30,825 bases of DNA from an uncultured bacterium (GTDB lineage Bacteria > Bacillota > Clostridia > Oscillospirales > Acutalibacteraceae), in contig CAKXIK010000032.1 in assembly GCA_934875675.1 (NCBI GenBank), positions 1 through 30,825 on the forward strand. Direction: 5' to 3'. A program made the translations under genes and the position numbers. The notes under the pieces are model-generated. The model was not told the DNA's origin. It was given only the letters and a program-made list of their open reading frames with translations, and searched no databases. Of the stretch, positions 16,146 through 23,820 are shown one piece after another. The number at the start of each line of letters is the position of its first letter. Position 1 is the first letter of the stretch.

Positions 16146-17867
16146 ATGAAGAAGCTGCTCGTTTACCTGAAGGCTTACACAAAAGAGAGCATTCTCGGGC
16201 CATTGTTCAAGCTGTTTGAAGCATCGCTTGATTTAATTGTCCCGCTCGTGATTGCAGCAATTATCGACTACGGCATCGCCGGCTCTGATCACAGTTACAT
16301 TTTAAAAATGTGCCTGCTGCTCGCGGGACTTGGCATTGTGGGGCTTGTATTCTCCATTACAGCACAATACTTTGCCGCAAAAGCTGCCGTGGGCTTTGTG
16401 ACAAACATTCGTCATGCGCTGTTTTCTCACCTTCAATCGCTTTCCTATTCTGAAATTGACCAGCTTGGCACCTCCACCATGATTACCCGCATGACCAGCG
16501 ACATGAATCAGGTTCAAAACGGCATGAATCTGACCTTACGCCTGCTGCTGCGCTCACCGTTTGTTGTCTTTGGCGCAATGATTATGGCGTTCACGATTGA
16601 TGTTCCCTCTGCACTGATTTTTGCCGTAACCATTCCGGCTCTTTCGATTGTTGTATTTGGAATCATGCTTTGGTGCATCCCGCTTTATAAAAAGGTGCAG
16701 GCAAAGCTTGATCGTGTGCTTGGAATTACGCGGGAGAATCTGACCGGCGTGCGCGTAATCCGTGCTTTTTGCAAGGAGGAGGAGAAAAACGCTGAATTTT
16801 CCGCCCGCAACGAGGCACTGACCCGTATGCAGAAATATGTGGGGAGAATCTCCTCGCTGATGAACCCACTGACCTATATTATGATTAATCTGGCCGTTGT
16901 CCGGCTGATACACACCGGCGCAATCCGGGTGGAAGCCGGACTTTTAACACAAGGTGCAGTGGTTGCGCTTTACAACTATATGTCACAGATTCTGGTGGAG
17001 CTTGTAAAGCTTGCGAATTTGATTATCAACGTTACGAAATCTGTTGCATGCGGAAACCGGATTCAATCTGTCTTTGAACTGGAATCGTCCATGCCGGACG
17101 GCAGCATGGACGCCTTGCACCCGACGAAAAAGCCTTCGGTAGAATTTTTTCATGCCGATCTTTGCTACAAAAACGCGGGCAGCAATTCGCTTTCTGATTT
17201 AAACTTTTCAGTGGAACGCGGCAAAACGGTTGGCATTATCGGCGGTACCGGCTCGGGCAAAACCTCTCTGGTAAATTTGATTCCTCGTTTTTACGAGGTC
17301 AGCAGGGGCAGCGTTTTGGTGGACGGCATGGATGTGCGCAAGTATAAGCTGGATGAGCTTCGTGCAAAAATCGGAATCGTTCCGCAAAAGGCGGTATTGT
17401 TTCAGGGCACGATCCGTGACAACATCCGCTGGGGCAAGCCCGATGCCACCGATGAGGAAATTATGTCTGCCATTGCTGCAGCGCAGGCAACTGAGGTGGT
17501 GCAAAGCAAGGGCGGGCTGGATGCTCCGATTGAACAGGGCGGAAGAAATCTTTCCGGCGGACAAAAGCAGCGGTTTACAATTGCACGCGCACTCGTTCGC
17601 AAGCCTGAAATCCTGATTCTGGACGACAGCGCCTCTGCACTGGACTTTGCAACCGATGCGGCATTGCGCCGTTCCATCCGCAATATGAAAAACAGCCCGA
17701 CGGTGTTCATCGTTTCACAGCGTGCTGCCTCCATTCAATACGCTGACAAGATCATTGTGTTGGACGACGGTCGGATTTGCGGAATCGGCAAACACGACGA
17801 TTTGATGCAGTCGTGTGAGGTCTACCGTGAAATCTATGAGTCCCAGTTTAAAAAGGAGGGAAAATAA
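16146..17867 (+). CDS. ABC exporter half-transporter, subunit with degenerate ATPase site
   Basis: A 573-aa type I ABC exporter subunit: six membrane spans in about the first 300 residues, then a nucleotide-binding domain. Walker A GGTGSGKT is at 366-373 and the signature LSGGQ at 469-473. Walker B ends D493-D494, so aspartate replaces the catalytic glutamate, and the switch histidine is Q525 (VSQR). Those two losses are typical of one partner in heterodimeric exporters such as TM287/288 or BmrCD. The start at 16146 has GGAGGG five bases upstream; an in-frame GTG at 16101 is less likely. It ends one base before its partner gene begins. Substrate is unknown; drugs, lipids or peptides are all exported by relatives. 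The divergent LysR protein probably controls it. Confidence 0.93.
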   Translation: MKKLLVYLKAYTKESILGPLFKLFEASLDLIVPLVIAAIIDYGIAGSDHSYILKMCLLLAGLGIVGLVFSITAQYFAAKAAVGFVTNIRHALFSHLQSLSYSEIDQLGTSTMITRMTSDMNQVQNGMNLTLRLLLRSPFVVFGAMIMAFTIDVPSALIFAVTIPALSIVVFGIMLWCIPLYKKVQAKLDRVLGITRENLTGVRVIRAFCKEEEKNAEFSARNEALTRMQKYVGRISSLMNPLTYIMINLAVVRLIHTGAIRVEAGLLTQGAVVALYNYMSQILVELVKLANLIINVTKSVACGNRIQSVFELESSMPDGSMDALHPTKKPSVEFFHADLCYKNAGSNSLSDLNFSVERGKTVGIIGGTGSGKTSLVNLIPRFYEVSRGSVLVDGMDVRKYKLDELRAKIGIVPQKAVLFQGTIRDNIRWGKPDATDEEIMSAIAAAQATEVVQSKGGLDAPIEQGGRNLSGGQKQRFTIARALVRKPEILILDDSASALDFATDAALRRSIRNMKNSPTVFIVSQRAASIQYADKIIVLDDGRICGIGKHDDLMQSCEVYREIYESQFKKEGK

Positions 17868-17868
17868 G

Positions 17869-19656
17869 ATGGCACAACACGCAAACAAAGCCTCTGGCGG
17901 AACACTCCGCAAAGTTCTGCACTATATCCGACGCTATCGTATTTTTCTTCTTCTCTCCATTCTGCTTGCGGCAGCCACGGTTGCCGGGACGCTTTATGTT
18001 CCGATTCTGGTGGGCAACGCAATTGATCAGATGATTGGCAGCGGGAATGTAAACTTTGGCGCAATTGCAGCCATTTTGTTGAAAATTGCAATTGTGGTGG
18101 GAATCACCGCCCTGCTGCAATGGCTGATGAACACCATCAACAACCGGATCACCTTTCATGTAATCCGGGACGTACGCAACGAGGCATTTCGCCAAATTGA
18201 GATTCTGCCGCTGCGCTACCTGGACGCACACTCCAGCGGTGAAATTGTCAGCCGCGTCATTGCCGATGTGGATCAGTTTGCCGACGGGCTGCTGATGGGT
18301 TTTACGCAGCTCTTCACCGGCATCCTGACGATTCTGGGAACGCTTGCGTTTATGCTGACAATCAACTGGAAAATTGCGCTGGTCGTAGTCGTTCTGACCC
18401 CACTCTCGCTTTTTGTCGCACGCTTTATCGCAAAGAAAACCTATAGCATGTTTAAGCTGCAATCGGAAACGCGCGGCAAACAAACGGCTTTTATCGATGA
18501 AATGATTGGCAGCCAAAAGGTCGTGCAGGCATTTTCTCACGAAAAAGAAAGTCTGGAACAGTTCGATGCCATCAACGCGGATTTGCAAAAATGCTCGCTG
18601 CGTGCCACATTTTTTTCCTCGCTCACCAACCCGACTACGCGCTTTGTCAACAACATTGTTTATGCCTGTGTTGCCCTGACCGGTGCTTTGGCGGTGTTGG
18701 GCGGCTGGTTTTCCATTGGAACGATTTTCACCGTCGGCAGTCTGAGCTGCTTTTTAAGCTACGCAAACCAATACACCAAGCCGTTTAATGAAATTTCCGG
18801 CGTTGTCACCGAGCTGCAAAACGCGCTTGCCTGTGCTGCACGCATCTTTGAGCTGATTGAGGAACAGCCGCAGGTGCCGGATGCAGCCGATGCAGAAACA
18901 CTTCAAAAAGCGGACGGACAGGTACTGCTGGAAAACGTGTGGTTTTCTTACACACCCGACCGCAAGCTGATTGAAAATCTCAATCTCCAGGTAAATCCAG
19001 GTCAGCGCATTGCAATTGTGGGACCAACCGGCTGCGGAAAGACAACGCTGATTAATCTTCTGATGCGATTTTACGATGTGGACAGCGGCTCCATCCAAGT
19101 GGACGGTCGCGACATCCGCGCCCTGACGCGCAAAAGCCTGCGCTCCAATTACGGCATGGTTCTGCAGGAAACATGGCTGAAATCGGGAACGATCCGCGAA
19201 AACATTACGATGGGCAAGCCCGATGCCACAGAAGAAGAAATTGTGGCAGCGGCAAAAGCTGCTCATGCAGACAGCTTCATCCGCCGCCTGCCCAAGGGTT
19301 ATGACACCGTAATTGCCGAGGACGGCGGAAGCCTTTCGCAAGGGCAAAAGCAGCTGCTCTGCATTACCCGCGTGATGCTTTGCCTGCCGCCGATGCTGAT
19401 TCTGGACGAAGCAACCTCCTCCATCGACACACGCACCGAAATCAAAATCCAACAGGCATTCGCACGGTTGATGCAGGGACGCACAAGCTTTATTGTTGCA
19501 CATCGACTTTCCACCATCCGGGCGGCGGATTTGATTCTCGTGATGAAGGACGGTCACATTATTGAACAAGGCAACCACGACGAATTATTGCAGCAGAATG
19601 GATTTTACGCAAAACTTTACAACAGTCAGTTTGAAAACGTTGGGAATCCAGAATAA
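17869..19656 (+). CDS. ABC exporter half-transporter, catalytically intact subunit
   Basis: A 595-aa partner of the preceding gene, with a membrane domain followed by an ATPase domain. Walker A GPTGCGKT is at 385-392. The signature is the non-standard LSQGQ at 489-493. Walker B has D513 with catalytic E514, and the switch H545 is present. With its partner's canonical LSGGQ this makes one working ATP site, while the partner's Walker B and this LSQGQ make a degenerate one, the arrangement known for heterodimeric exporters. The start at 17869 follows AAGGAGG and lies one base after the upstream stop. Transcription probably ends at the hairpin 19667-19704. Confidence 0.94.
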   Translation: MAQHANKASGGTLRKVLHYIRRYRIFLLLSILLAAATVAGTLYVPILVGNAIDQMIGSGNVNFGAIAAILLKIAIVVGITALLQWLMNTINNRITFHVIRDVRNEAFRQIEILPLRYLDAHSSGEIVSRVIADVDQFADGLLMGFTQLFTGILTILGTLAFMLTINWKIALVVVVLTPLSLFVARFIAKKTYSMFKLQSETRGKQTAFIDEMIGSQKVVQAFSHEKESLEQFDAINADLQKCSLRATFFSSLTNPTTRFVNNIVYACVALTGALAVLGGWFSIGTIFTVGSLSCFLSYANQYTKPFNEISGVVTELQNALACAARIFELIEEQPQVPDAADAETLQKADGQVLLENVWFSYTPDRKLIENLNLQVNPGQRIAIVGPTGCGKTTLINLLMRFYDVDSGSIQVDGRDIRALTRKSLRSNYGMVLQETWLKSGTIRENITMGKPDATEEEIVAAAKAAHADSFIRRLPKGYDTVIAEDGGSLSQGQKQLLCITRVMLCLPPMLILDEATSSIDTRTEIKIQQAFARLMQGRTSFIVAHRLSTIRAADLILVMKDGHIIEQGNHDELLQQNGFYAKLYNSQFENVGNPE

Positions 19657-19666
19657 TTCACTTGTT

Positions 19667-19704
19667 CCCGCATACCACCTTCATTTTGTTGGATGGTATG
19701 CGGG
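19667..19704 (+). terminator. Terminator-like hairpin after the ABC operon
   Basis: Perfect 11-bp arms CCCGCATACCA / TGGTATGCGGG, ten bases after the stop. The following T content is weak, so termination strength is uncertain. Confidence 0.65.
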
Positions 19705-19773
19705 ATTGTTACTTTCGCATCACAACGCTGCGTTCTTGCTGTACTTTTTATTGTGGATTTTGTCTGCTCGTTG

Positions 19774-19782
19774 TGCTAAAAT
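19774..19782 (+). promoter_or_regulatory. Possible extended -10 promoter for the dehydrogenase gene
   Basis: TGCTAAAAT has the TGn extension and one mismatch from TATAAT. No good -35 is present. Confidence 0.3.
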
Positions 19783-19873
19783 AAATCATAATACGAATTC
19801 CTGTTGAAACGGTAGCTAAAAATCTTCGAAAAACCGCACATATTCAAGCTTTTTCTTGATTTTTATACCGTTT

Positions 19874-19888
19874 CTAATTCGGAATTAG
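19874..19888. promoter_or_regulatory. 15-bp palindrome upstream of the dehydrogenase gene
   Basis: CTAATTC-G-GAATTAG is a perfect inverted repeat about 100 bases before the start codon. It is a candidate operator; the protein that binds is unknown. Confidence 0.35.
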
Positions 19889-19988
19889 TATAAGCTTTAA
19901 ACAATCTGGCACTGCTGTGCGATTGACGCGTCTCTTCCCCATTATTTCGACCGCACAGTATGCAGACGAATCGAAAGGTCTGATCAGG

Positions 19989-20750
19989 ATGAAAATTGCA
20001 ATCATAACCGGGGCATCCTCCGGAATCGGACGTGAGTTTTTTCTTTCCGCAGCAGAGGAATTTGCACAGGTGGATGAATTTTGGCTGGTTGCCCGCCGCG
20101 AGGAGAAGCTCCATGAGCTCGCTGCGCTGCTGCCTGAAAAAAAATCCCGTGTTTTGCCCATGGATTTGACATCGGAAGAAAGTCTGCTTGCTTTGGAACA
20201 GCTGTTGAAAACGGAGCAGCCGCAAATCTCCCTTCTGGTGAACAACGCCGGATTCGGTACGCTCGGCAATTTCGATGCCATGCATCGTTCCACACAGACA
20301 AAAATGATTGACCTGAATGTGCGCACCCTCACCGCACTCACATCCATCGCCCTGCCGTTTATGAAGCGCGGAGATGTAATCGTCAATGTTTGCTCGATTG
20401 CTTCGTTTGCACCCAACCCACGCATGACGGTTTACTGCTCCACCAAAGCGTATGTAATGAGCTTTTCCCGTTCCCTGCGCGAGGAACTCAAACCGCGCGG
20501 AATCAATGTTCTTGCAGTTTGCCCCGGACCTATGCGCACCGAGTTTTTGCCCGTTGCCGGGATTGAAGCGGGTAATTCAAAAACGTTTGATACTCTGCCC
20601 TACTGCGAACCAAAAGCGGTTGCTGCCGGTGCGCTCCGCAGTGCAAAACGTGGCAAGGCGGTCTATACCAACAAGTTTTTCTTTAAATTTTACCGCCTGC
20701 TGGCAAAGCTGCTGCCGCACGGATTTATCATGAAATTCAGCAAGGCATAA
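19989..20750 (+). CDS. Short-chain dehydrogenase/reductase
   Basis: This 253-aa protein is a classical SDR: cofactor motif TGASSGIG at 7-14, NNAG at 85-88, catalytic S136 and YxxxK (Y149, K153). Most SDRs of this type use NAD(P)H to reduce a carbonyl; the arginine pair after the first strand (VARREEKL) suggests NADP(H). The segment CPGPMRTEF matches the usual region after the active site. The start at 19989 is preferred over an upstream frame opening at 19917 because the Rossmann fold begins immediately. GAAAGG is about ten bases upstream. Substrate cannot be predicted; relatives act on fatty-acyl or sterol-like ketones. A perfect 10-bp inverted repeat overlaps its end. Confidence 0.9.
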   Translation: MKIAIITGASSGIGREFFLSAAEEFAQVDEFWLVARREEKLHELAALLPEKKSRVLPMDLTSEESLLALEQLLKTEQPQISLLVNNAGFGTLGNFDAMHRSTQTKMIDLNVRTLTALTSIALPFMKRGDVIVNVCSIASFAPNPRMTVYCSTKAYVMSFSRSLREELKPRGINVLAVCPGPMRTEFLPVAGIEAGNSKTFDTLPYCEPKAVAAGALRSAKRGKAVYTNKFFFKFYRLLAKLLPHGFIMKFSKA

Positions 20751-20765
20751 GGGCTTTGCTGAATT
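20734..20765 (+). terminator. Hairpin overlapping the end of the dehydrogenase gene
   Basis: Perfect 10-bp arms AATTCAGCAA / TTGCTGAATT flank the stop codon. Without a T-tract it may stabilise the message end rather than terminate. Confidence 0.4.
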
Positions 20766-20818
20766 ATCAACTTTGCATAGTGAATGCCTGACCAAATCGT
20801 GCAAAAGGAGGATGCTTT

Positions 20819-21325
20819 ATGCCGCGAAAAAAGTCAGACGCATTATTTCACACTGAAAAAATCCATGTCAGGATTGTCACATGGATTTATGTTTTATTAT
20901 TTTCTTTTTATTTAGCAGAGCAAATTTTTATAATTTTTTCAGAGAAGTCTATCTGGACTTACATCATTCCGTTGCTGTTTTGCTTGATTTTTTTGCTTCT
21001 CTTTCTCTTTATCCTGAATGAAGCACAGGGAAAAATTGAATTTACCAAAGACGGAGTGCGGTATCAAACCTGGCTGCGGACTAAGTTTTTTCCCTGGGAC
21101 TCCATCTGCAAGATTACAAAAACTGAAATTCCGAATAAATCGCTCTTTTACCCCTATCTGATCATCTGCACTGCACCGGTGTTACCAAAAGGCTGGCTAA
21201 TCTGGGGAAATGCATTTCGGAAAAATCCGATTATGTGTCTGTTCTGGCGGTCGGAGATTCTGACGGTGTTGCAGCAATTCGCACCCAACCGCCTGCTGCC
21301 CGTGGTGGAAGAAAATCTACCGTAA
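20819..21325 (+). CDS. Small membrane protein with PH-like cytoplasmic domain
   Basis: A 168-aa protein with AAAGGAGG just upstream of its ATG. Two membrane spans lie at about 20-40 and 50-70 (WIYVLLFSFYLAE and PLLFCLIFLLLFLFIL). The rest is soluble, beginning GKIEFTKDGVRYQTWLRTKFFPWDSICKI, a strand pattern with a W-D-S-I turn that resembles small bacterial PH-like domains found after two membrane spans. I cannot name a family with certainty. It follows the dehydrogenase by about 70 bases. Function unknown. Confidence 0.75.
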   Translation: MPRKKSDALFHTEKIHVRIVTWIYVLLFSFYLAEQIFIIFSEKSIWTYIIPLLFCLIFLLLFLFILNEAQGKIEFTKDGVRYQTWLRTKFFPWDSICKITKTEIPNKSLFYPYLIICTAPVLPKGWLIWGNAFRKNPIMCLFWRSEILTVLQQFAPNRLLPVVEENLP

Positions 21326-21339
21326 TTACTAATTTCTTT

Positions 21340-21387
21340 AAAAAACAAGGCAGAACATCGGGATAAACTCCCTGATGTTCTGCCTTG
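21340..21387 (-). terminator. Terminator of galE
   Basis: 14-bp arms CAAGGCAGAACATC / GATGTTCTGCCTTG with a further GGGA/TCCC inner stem. Read leftward it is followed by six Ts, fitting the end of galE. Read rightward it could also end the small membrane-protein gene, with a weaker T-run. Confidence 0.85.
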
Positions 21388-21421
21388 CTTCATAATAATT
21401 TCGAGTTCTCTCGAAAGCGCA

Positions 21422-22438
21422 TCAATTGCCGTAGCCGTCCGGATTTTGGCTCTGCCAACGCCAGGAATCAGCACACATATCCTCGATGGTGTATTTTGCT
21501 TCCCAGCCAAGTTCTGCTTTTGCGCGGCGTGCATCGGAATAAACACAGTCCAAGTCGCCCTCACGGCGCGGCCCGAACTGATACGGAACATCCTGACCGG
21601 TAACCTTGATAAAGGCATTAACAACATCGAGCACACTGTAACCATGACCGGTGCCAAGGTTATAAGTGAACAAACCATTGCCGCTTAGTGTTTTTTCCAC
21701 GGCATTGATATGTCCGTTCGCAAGATCGAGCACATGAATGTAGTCACGCACACAGGTTCCGTCGGGCGTATCATAATCGTTTCCGAAAATCGTCAGCTTC
21801 TCCAGCTTGCCGACTGCCACGCGGGAAATATAGGGCATCAGGTTGTTGGGAATCCCGTTGGGATCCTCGCCGATGCAGCCGCTCTTATGTGCGCCGATGG
21901 GGTTGAAATAGCGCAGCTTGCAGATGCTCCAGCGATCATCCGAAGCATAAAGATCGTTCAAAATCTGCTCAATCATCACCTTGGTGCGTCCGTATGGATT
22001 GCTGACGCTGCCGATTGCCATGTCTTCCATCAAAGGAGAAGCATTGTCGGAACCGTAAACGGTGGCAGAAGAGCTGAACACAATTTTGCGCACATCATGA
22101 GCATTCATGACTTCGAGCAGCGCGACTGTACCGGAAACGTTATTATCAAAATACATCAGCGGAATATGGCAGGATTCACCCACTGCCTTGAGCCCGGCAA
22201 AATGGATAACCGAATCAATCTTCTGCTCGGTAAAAATCTTATCCAGTCCGGCACGGTCACGGATATCGCAATTGTAAAACACCGGTGCTTTGCCGGCGAG
22301 CTTCTCAATCCGCTCCAGAACCACCGGTTTGCTGTTGTAATAGTTGTCGGCGATCACTACATCATAACCAGCCTCCATCAGAGCGATGCAGGTATGGCTG
22401 CCGATATAGCCGGTGCCACCCGTTACAAGAATTGACAT
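21422..22438 (-). CDS. galE: UDP-glucose 4-epimerase
   Basis: GalE interconverts UDP-glucose and UDP-galactose, and some members also UDP-GlcNAc and UDP-GalNAc, with bound NAD. This 338-aa protein shows GGTGYIGSH at 7-15, the SSSATVYG strand at 122-129 and Y149/K153 of the catalytic YxxxK. NPYGRTK and the ARRAKAELGWEAKYTIEDMC tail region are typical. The start at 22438 follows GGGAGG nine bases upstream; the longer frame to 22564 is upstream sequence. A good promoter lies at 22491-22519. It is monocistronic. It may supply the epimerase step for the hexosamine pathway at the left of the window or for exopolysaccharide, which is inference. Confidence 0.97.
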   Translation of the reverse strand: MSILVTGGTGYIGSHTCIALMEAGYDVVIADNYYNSKPVVLERIEKLAGKAPVFYNCDIRDRAGLDKIFTEQKIDSVIHFAGLKAVGESCHIPLMYFDNNVSGTVALLEVMNAHDVRKIVFSSSATVYGSDNASPLMEDMAIGSVSNPYGRTKVMIEQILNDLYASDDRWSICKLRYFNPIGAHKSGCIGEDPNGIPNNLMPYISRVAVGKLEKLTIFGNDYDTPDGTCVRDYIHVLDLANGHINAVEKTLSGNGLFTYNLGTGHGYSVLDVVNAFIKVTGQDVPYQFGPRREGDLDCVYSDARRAKAELGWEAKYTIEDMCADSWRWQSQNPDGYGN

Positions 22439-22490
22439 AGAAAAACCTCCCATGAATTTTTGAAAAATTTTACTCTTTGATGATATATTT

Positions 22491-22519
22491 ATTGTAGTAT
22501 CCACCGGCAAGAATTGCAA
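22491..22519 (-). promoter_or_regulatory. Promoter of galE
   Basis: Minus strand -35 TTGCAA (22519-22514), 17-base spacer, -10 TACAAT (22496-22491). Confidence 0.55.
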
Positions 22520-22579
22520 CGTCAAACGGTTTGATTGCGACGAAAATACATGAATTTGTAACAATTTGAATGCGAGTTA

Positions 22580-22588
22580 TGTTATAAT
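22580..22588 (+). promoter_or_regulatory. Extended -10 promoter of the HD phosphohydrolase gene
   Basis: TGTTATAAT combines the TGn extension with a perfect TATAAT. No clear -35 is present. Predicted start near 22595. Confidence 0.5.
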
Positions 22589-22686
22589 AAAAAATGATTA
22601 CAAAATAAAATAAAAGCAGGGCAACACAGGATTGCCCGGGAAAAGCTCGGAAGATTCCGGCTTTGAGAAAGGAAAGGGTCTCACTT

Positions 22687-23361
22687 ATGGAAAAAACGCA
22701 ATTGATTACATTGGAACAAATTCTGCATGACCCCGAAATCAACACCTATATTCAGGCGGGCAACAGCGTTTTGGGTGCAATCGGCTTCACGGAGCATGGC
22801 TTTGCGCACGCAAAACGCTCGTCCGACTACGCCGCATCCATTTTAAAAACTTTGGGCTACAGCGAACGAACCTGTGAGCTGGCTGCCATTGCCGGCTATA
22901 TGCATGATATTGGCAACACGGTCAATCGCGTGGATCACGCACAAAGCGGCGCACTGATGGCATTTTCCATTCTGACAAGGCTGGGGATGCCTGCCGAAGA
23001 AACCGCACAGATTGTCACAGCCATCGGTCACCATGACGAAAATACTGCGGCAGCCGTGAATCCGATTGCCGCAGCACTGATTTTATCTGATAAGAGTGAT
23101 GTGCGCCGCACACGAGTCCGCAATAAAAGCACGGTTTCCAATGATATTCATGACCGTGTAAATTATGCCGTTGAACAGGCAGGGCTGCAGGTTATGGTTG
23201 CAGAAAAAACGATTACGCTGCAGCTCACCATCGATACGCAAATCTGTCCGGTAATGGAATATTTTGAGATATTCCTTTCTCGCATGGTTCTTTGCCGAAA
23301 AGCTGCTTCCTGTCTTGATCTGACATTTGAGCTGGTAATCAACGGCGTTCGTCTTCTTTAA
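22687..23361 (+). CDS. HD-domain phosphohydrolase
   Basis: A 224-aa protein with the metal-binding residues of the HD superfamily: H37 and H41 in EHGFAHAKR, the HD doublet H73-D74 in YMHDIGN, H84, and H115-H116-D117 in GHHDE. A later SDKSDVRR segment would carry the remaining aspartate. Such enzymes cut phosphoester bonds of nucleotides or related molecules; the substrate is not evident. The GG.L.FE-like C-terminal part (MVAEKTITLQLTIDTQ) is small and beta-rich. The start at 22687 follows GAAAGGAAAGGG by eight bases; the frame extends to a TTG at 22663. Its stop overlaps, by four bases (TTAA), the stop of the convergent PH-domain gene. Confidence 0.9.
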   Translation: MEKTQLITLEQILHDPEINTYIQAGNSVLGAIGFTEHGFAHAKRSSDYAASILKTLGYSERTCELAAIAGYMHDIGNTVNRVDHAQSGALMAFSILTRLGMPAEETAQIVTAIGHHDENTAAAVNPIAAALILSDKSDVRRTRVRNKSTVSNDIHDRVNYAVEQAGLQVMVAEKTITLQLTIDTQICPVMEYFEIFLSRMVLCRKAASCLDLTFELVINGVRLL

Positions 23362-23789
23362 AGTCTGCAATCTTCGTCACAATCGTCCTGATCAGAATCT
23401 GCCGGTACATGCTGGCAGGTTTCGTCGTGGCCGTTACCATTTTCCAGAATCTCTCCCAGACGCATATTGCGCGAAACTTTCATCTCTTCAACCTGCCGGT
23501 GAATCATCTCCTTCACCTGGCGGGATTTTTTTATGTTTTTTAGTTCCAGAGTGGGGTTGGATTTGTCCGAAGATTGCAGAATGACGGTTCCTACACCGAA
23601 AATTCGTTGTCCCAGTGAGCATTTTAATGTAATATCGCGTACCCGGTAAAGAAGAATTTCCTCCTGCGTCAAATTCAGACACCCGGTTTCCAAAAAGATC
23701 CGATCCTCACTCATCGAATAACGCGTAAACGAGAGCGGCATTCCCAGATGGCGCTTGCGGTCTTTCCAAATCATTTTTATTTCGTTCAT
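23358..23789 (-). CDS. PH-domain protein with Cys/His acidic tail
   Basis: A 143-aa protein with no membrane span. Residues about 18-100 fit a bacterial PH-like fold of the YdbS/YdbT type: SFTRYSMSEDRIFLETGCLNLTQEEILLYRVRDITL and IFGVGTVIL. The last 25 residues are unusual: acidic, with H121, C125, H127, C137 and C141, which could bind a metal. It lies 31 bases downstream of the MATE gene in the same direction, so the two are probably co-transcribed. AGAGG seven bases before the ATG supports the start. Membrane association or protein binding is a likely role; nothing more can be claimed. Confidence 0.85.
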   Translation of the reverse strand: MNEIKMIWKDRKRHLGMPLSFTRYSMSEDRIFLETGCLNLTQEEILLYRVRDITLKCSLGQRIFGVGTVILQSSDKSNPTLELKNIKKSRQVKEMIHRQVEEMKVSRNMRLGEILENGNGHDETCQHVPADSDQDDCDEDCRL

Positions 23790-23820
23790 AGGTAACCTCT
23801 TCCCTTCTGTCTGTAATATT

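Larger units (their letters stand above)
19657..19988. other. 332-bp intergenic region
   Basis: This gap lies between the ABC operon and the dehydrogenase gene. It holds a terminator hairpin, a weak promoter and a 15-bp palindrome, described separately. I see no coding sequence with a ribosome site in it. Confidence 0.6.

Noticed and set aside
21710..22435. 241-codon plus-strand frame opposite galE
   Set aside because: It lies wholly within galE, which has every catalytic motif; the opposite frame is open by codon bias.
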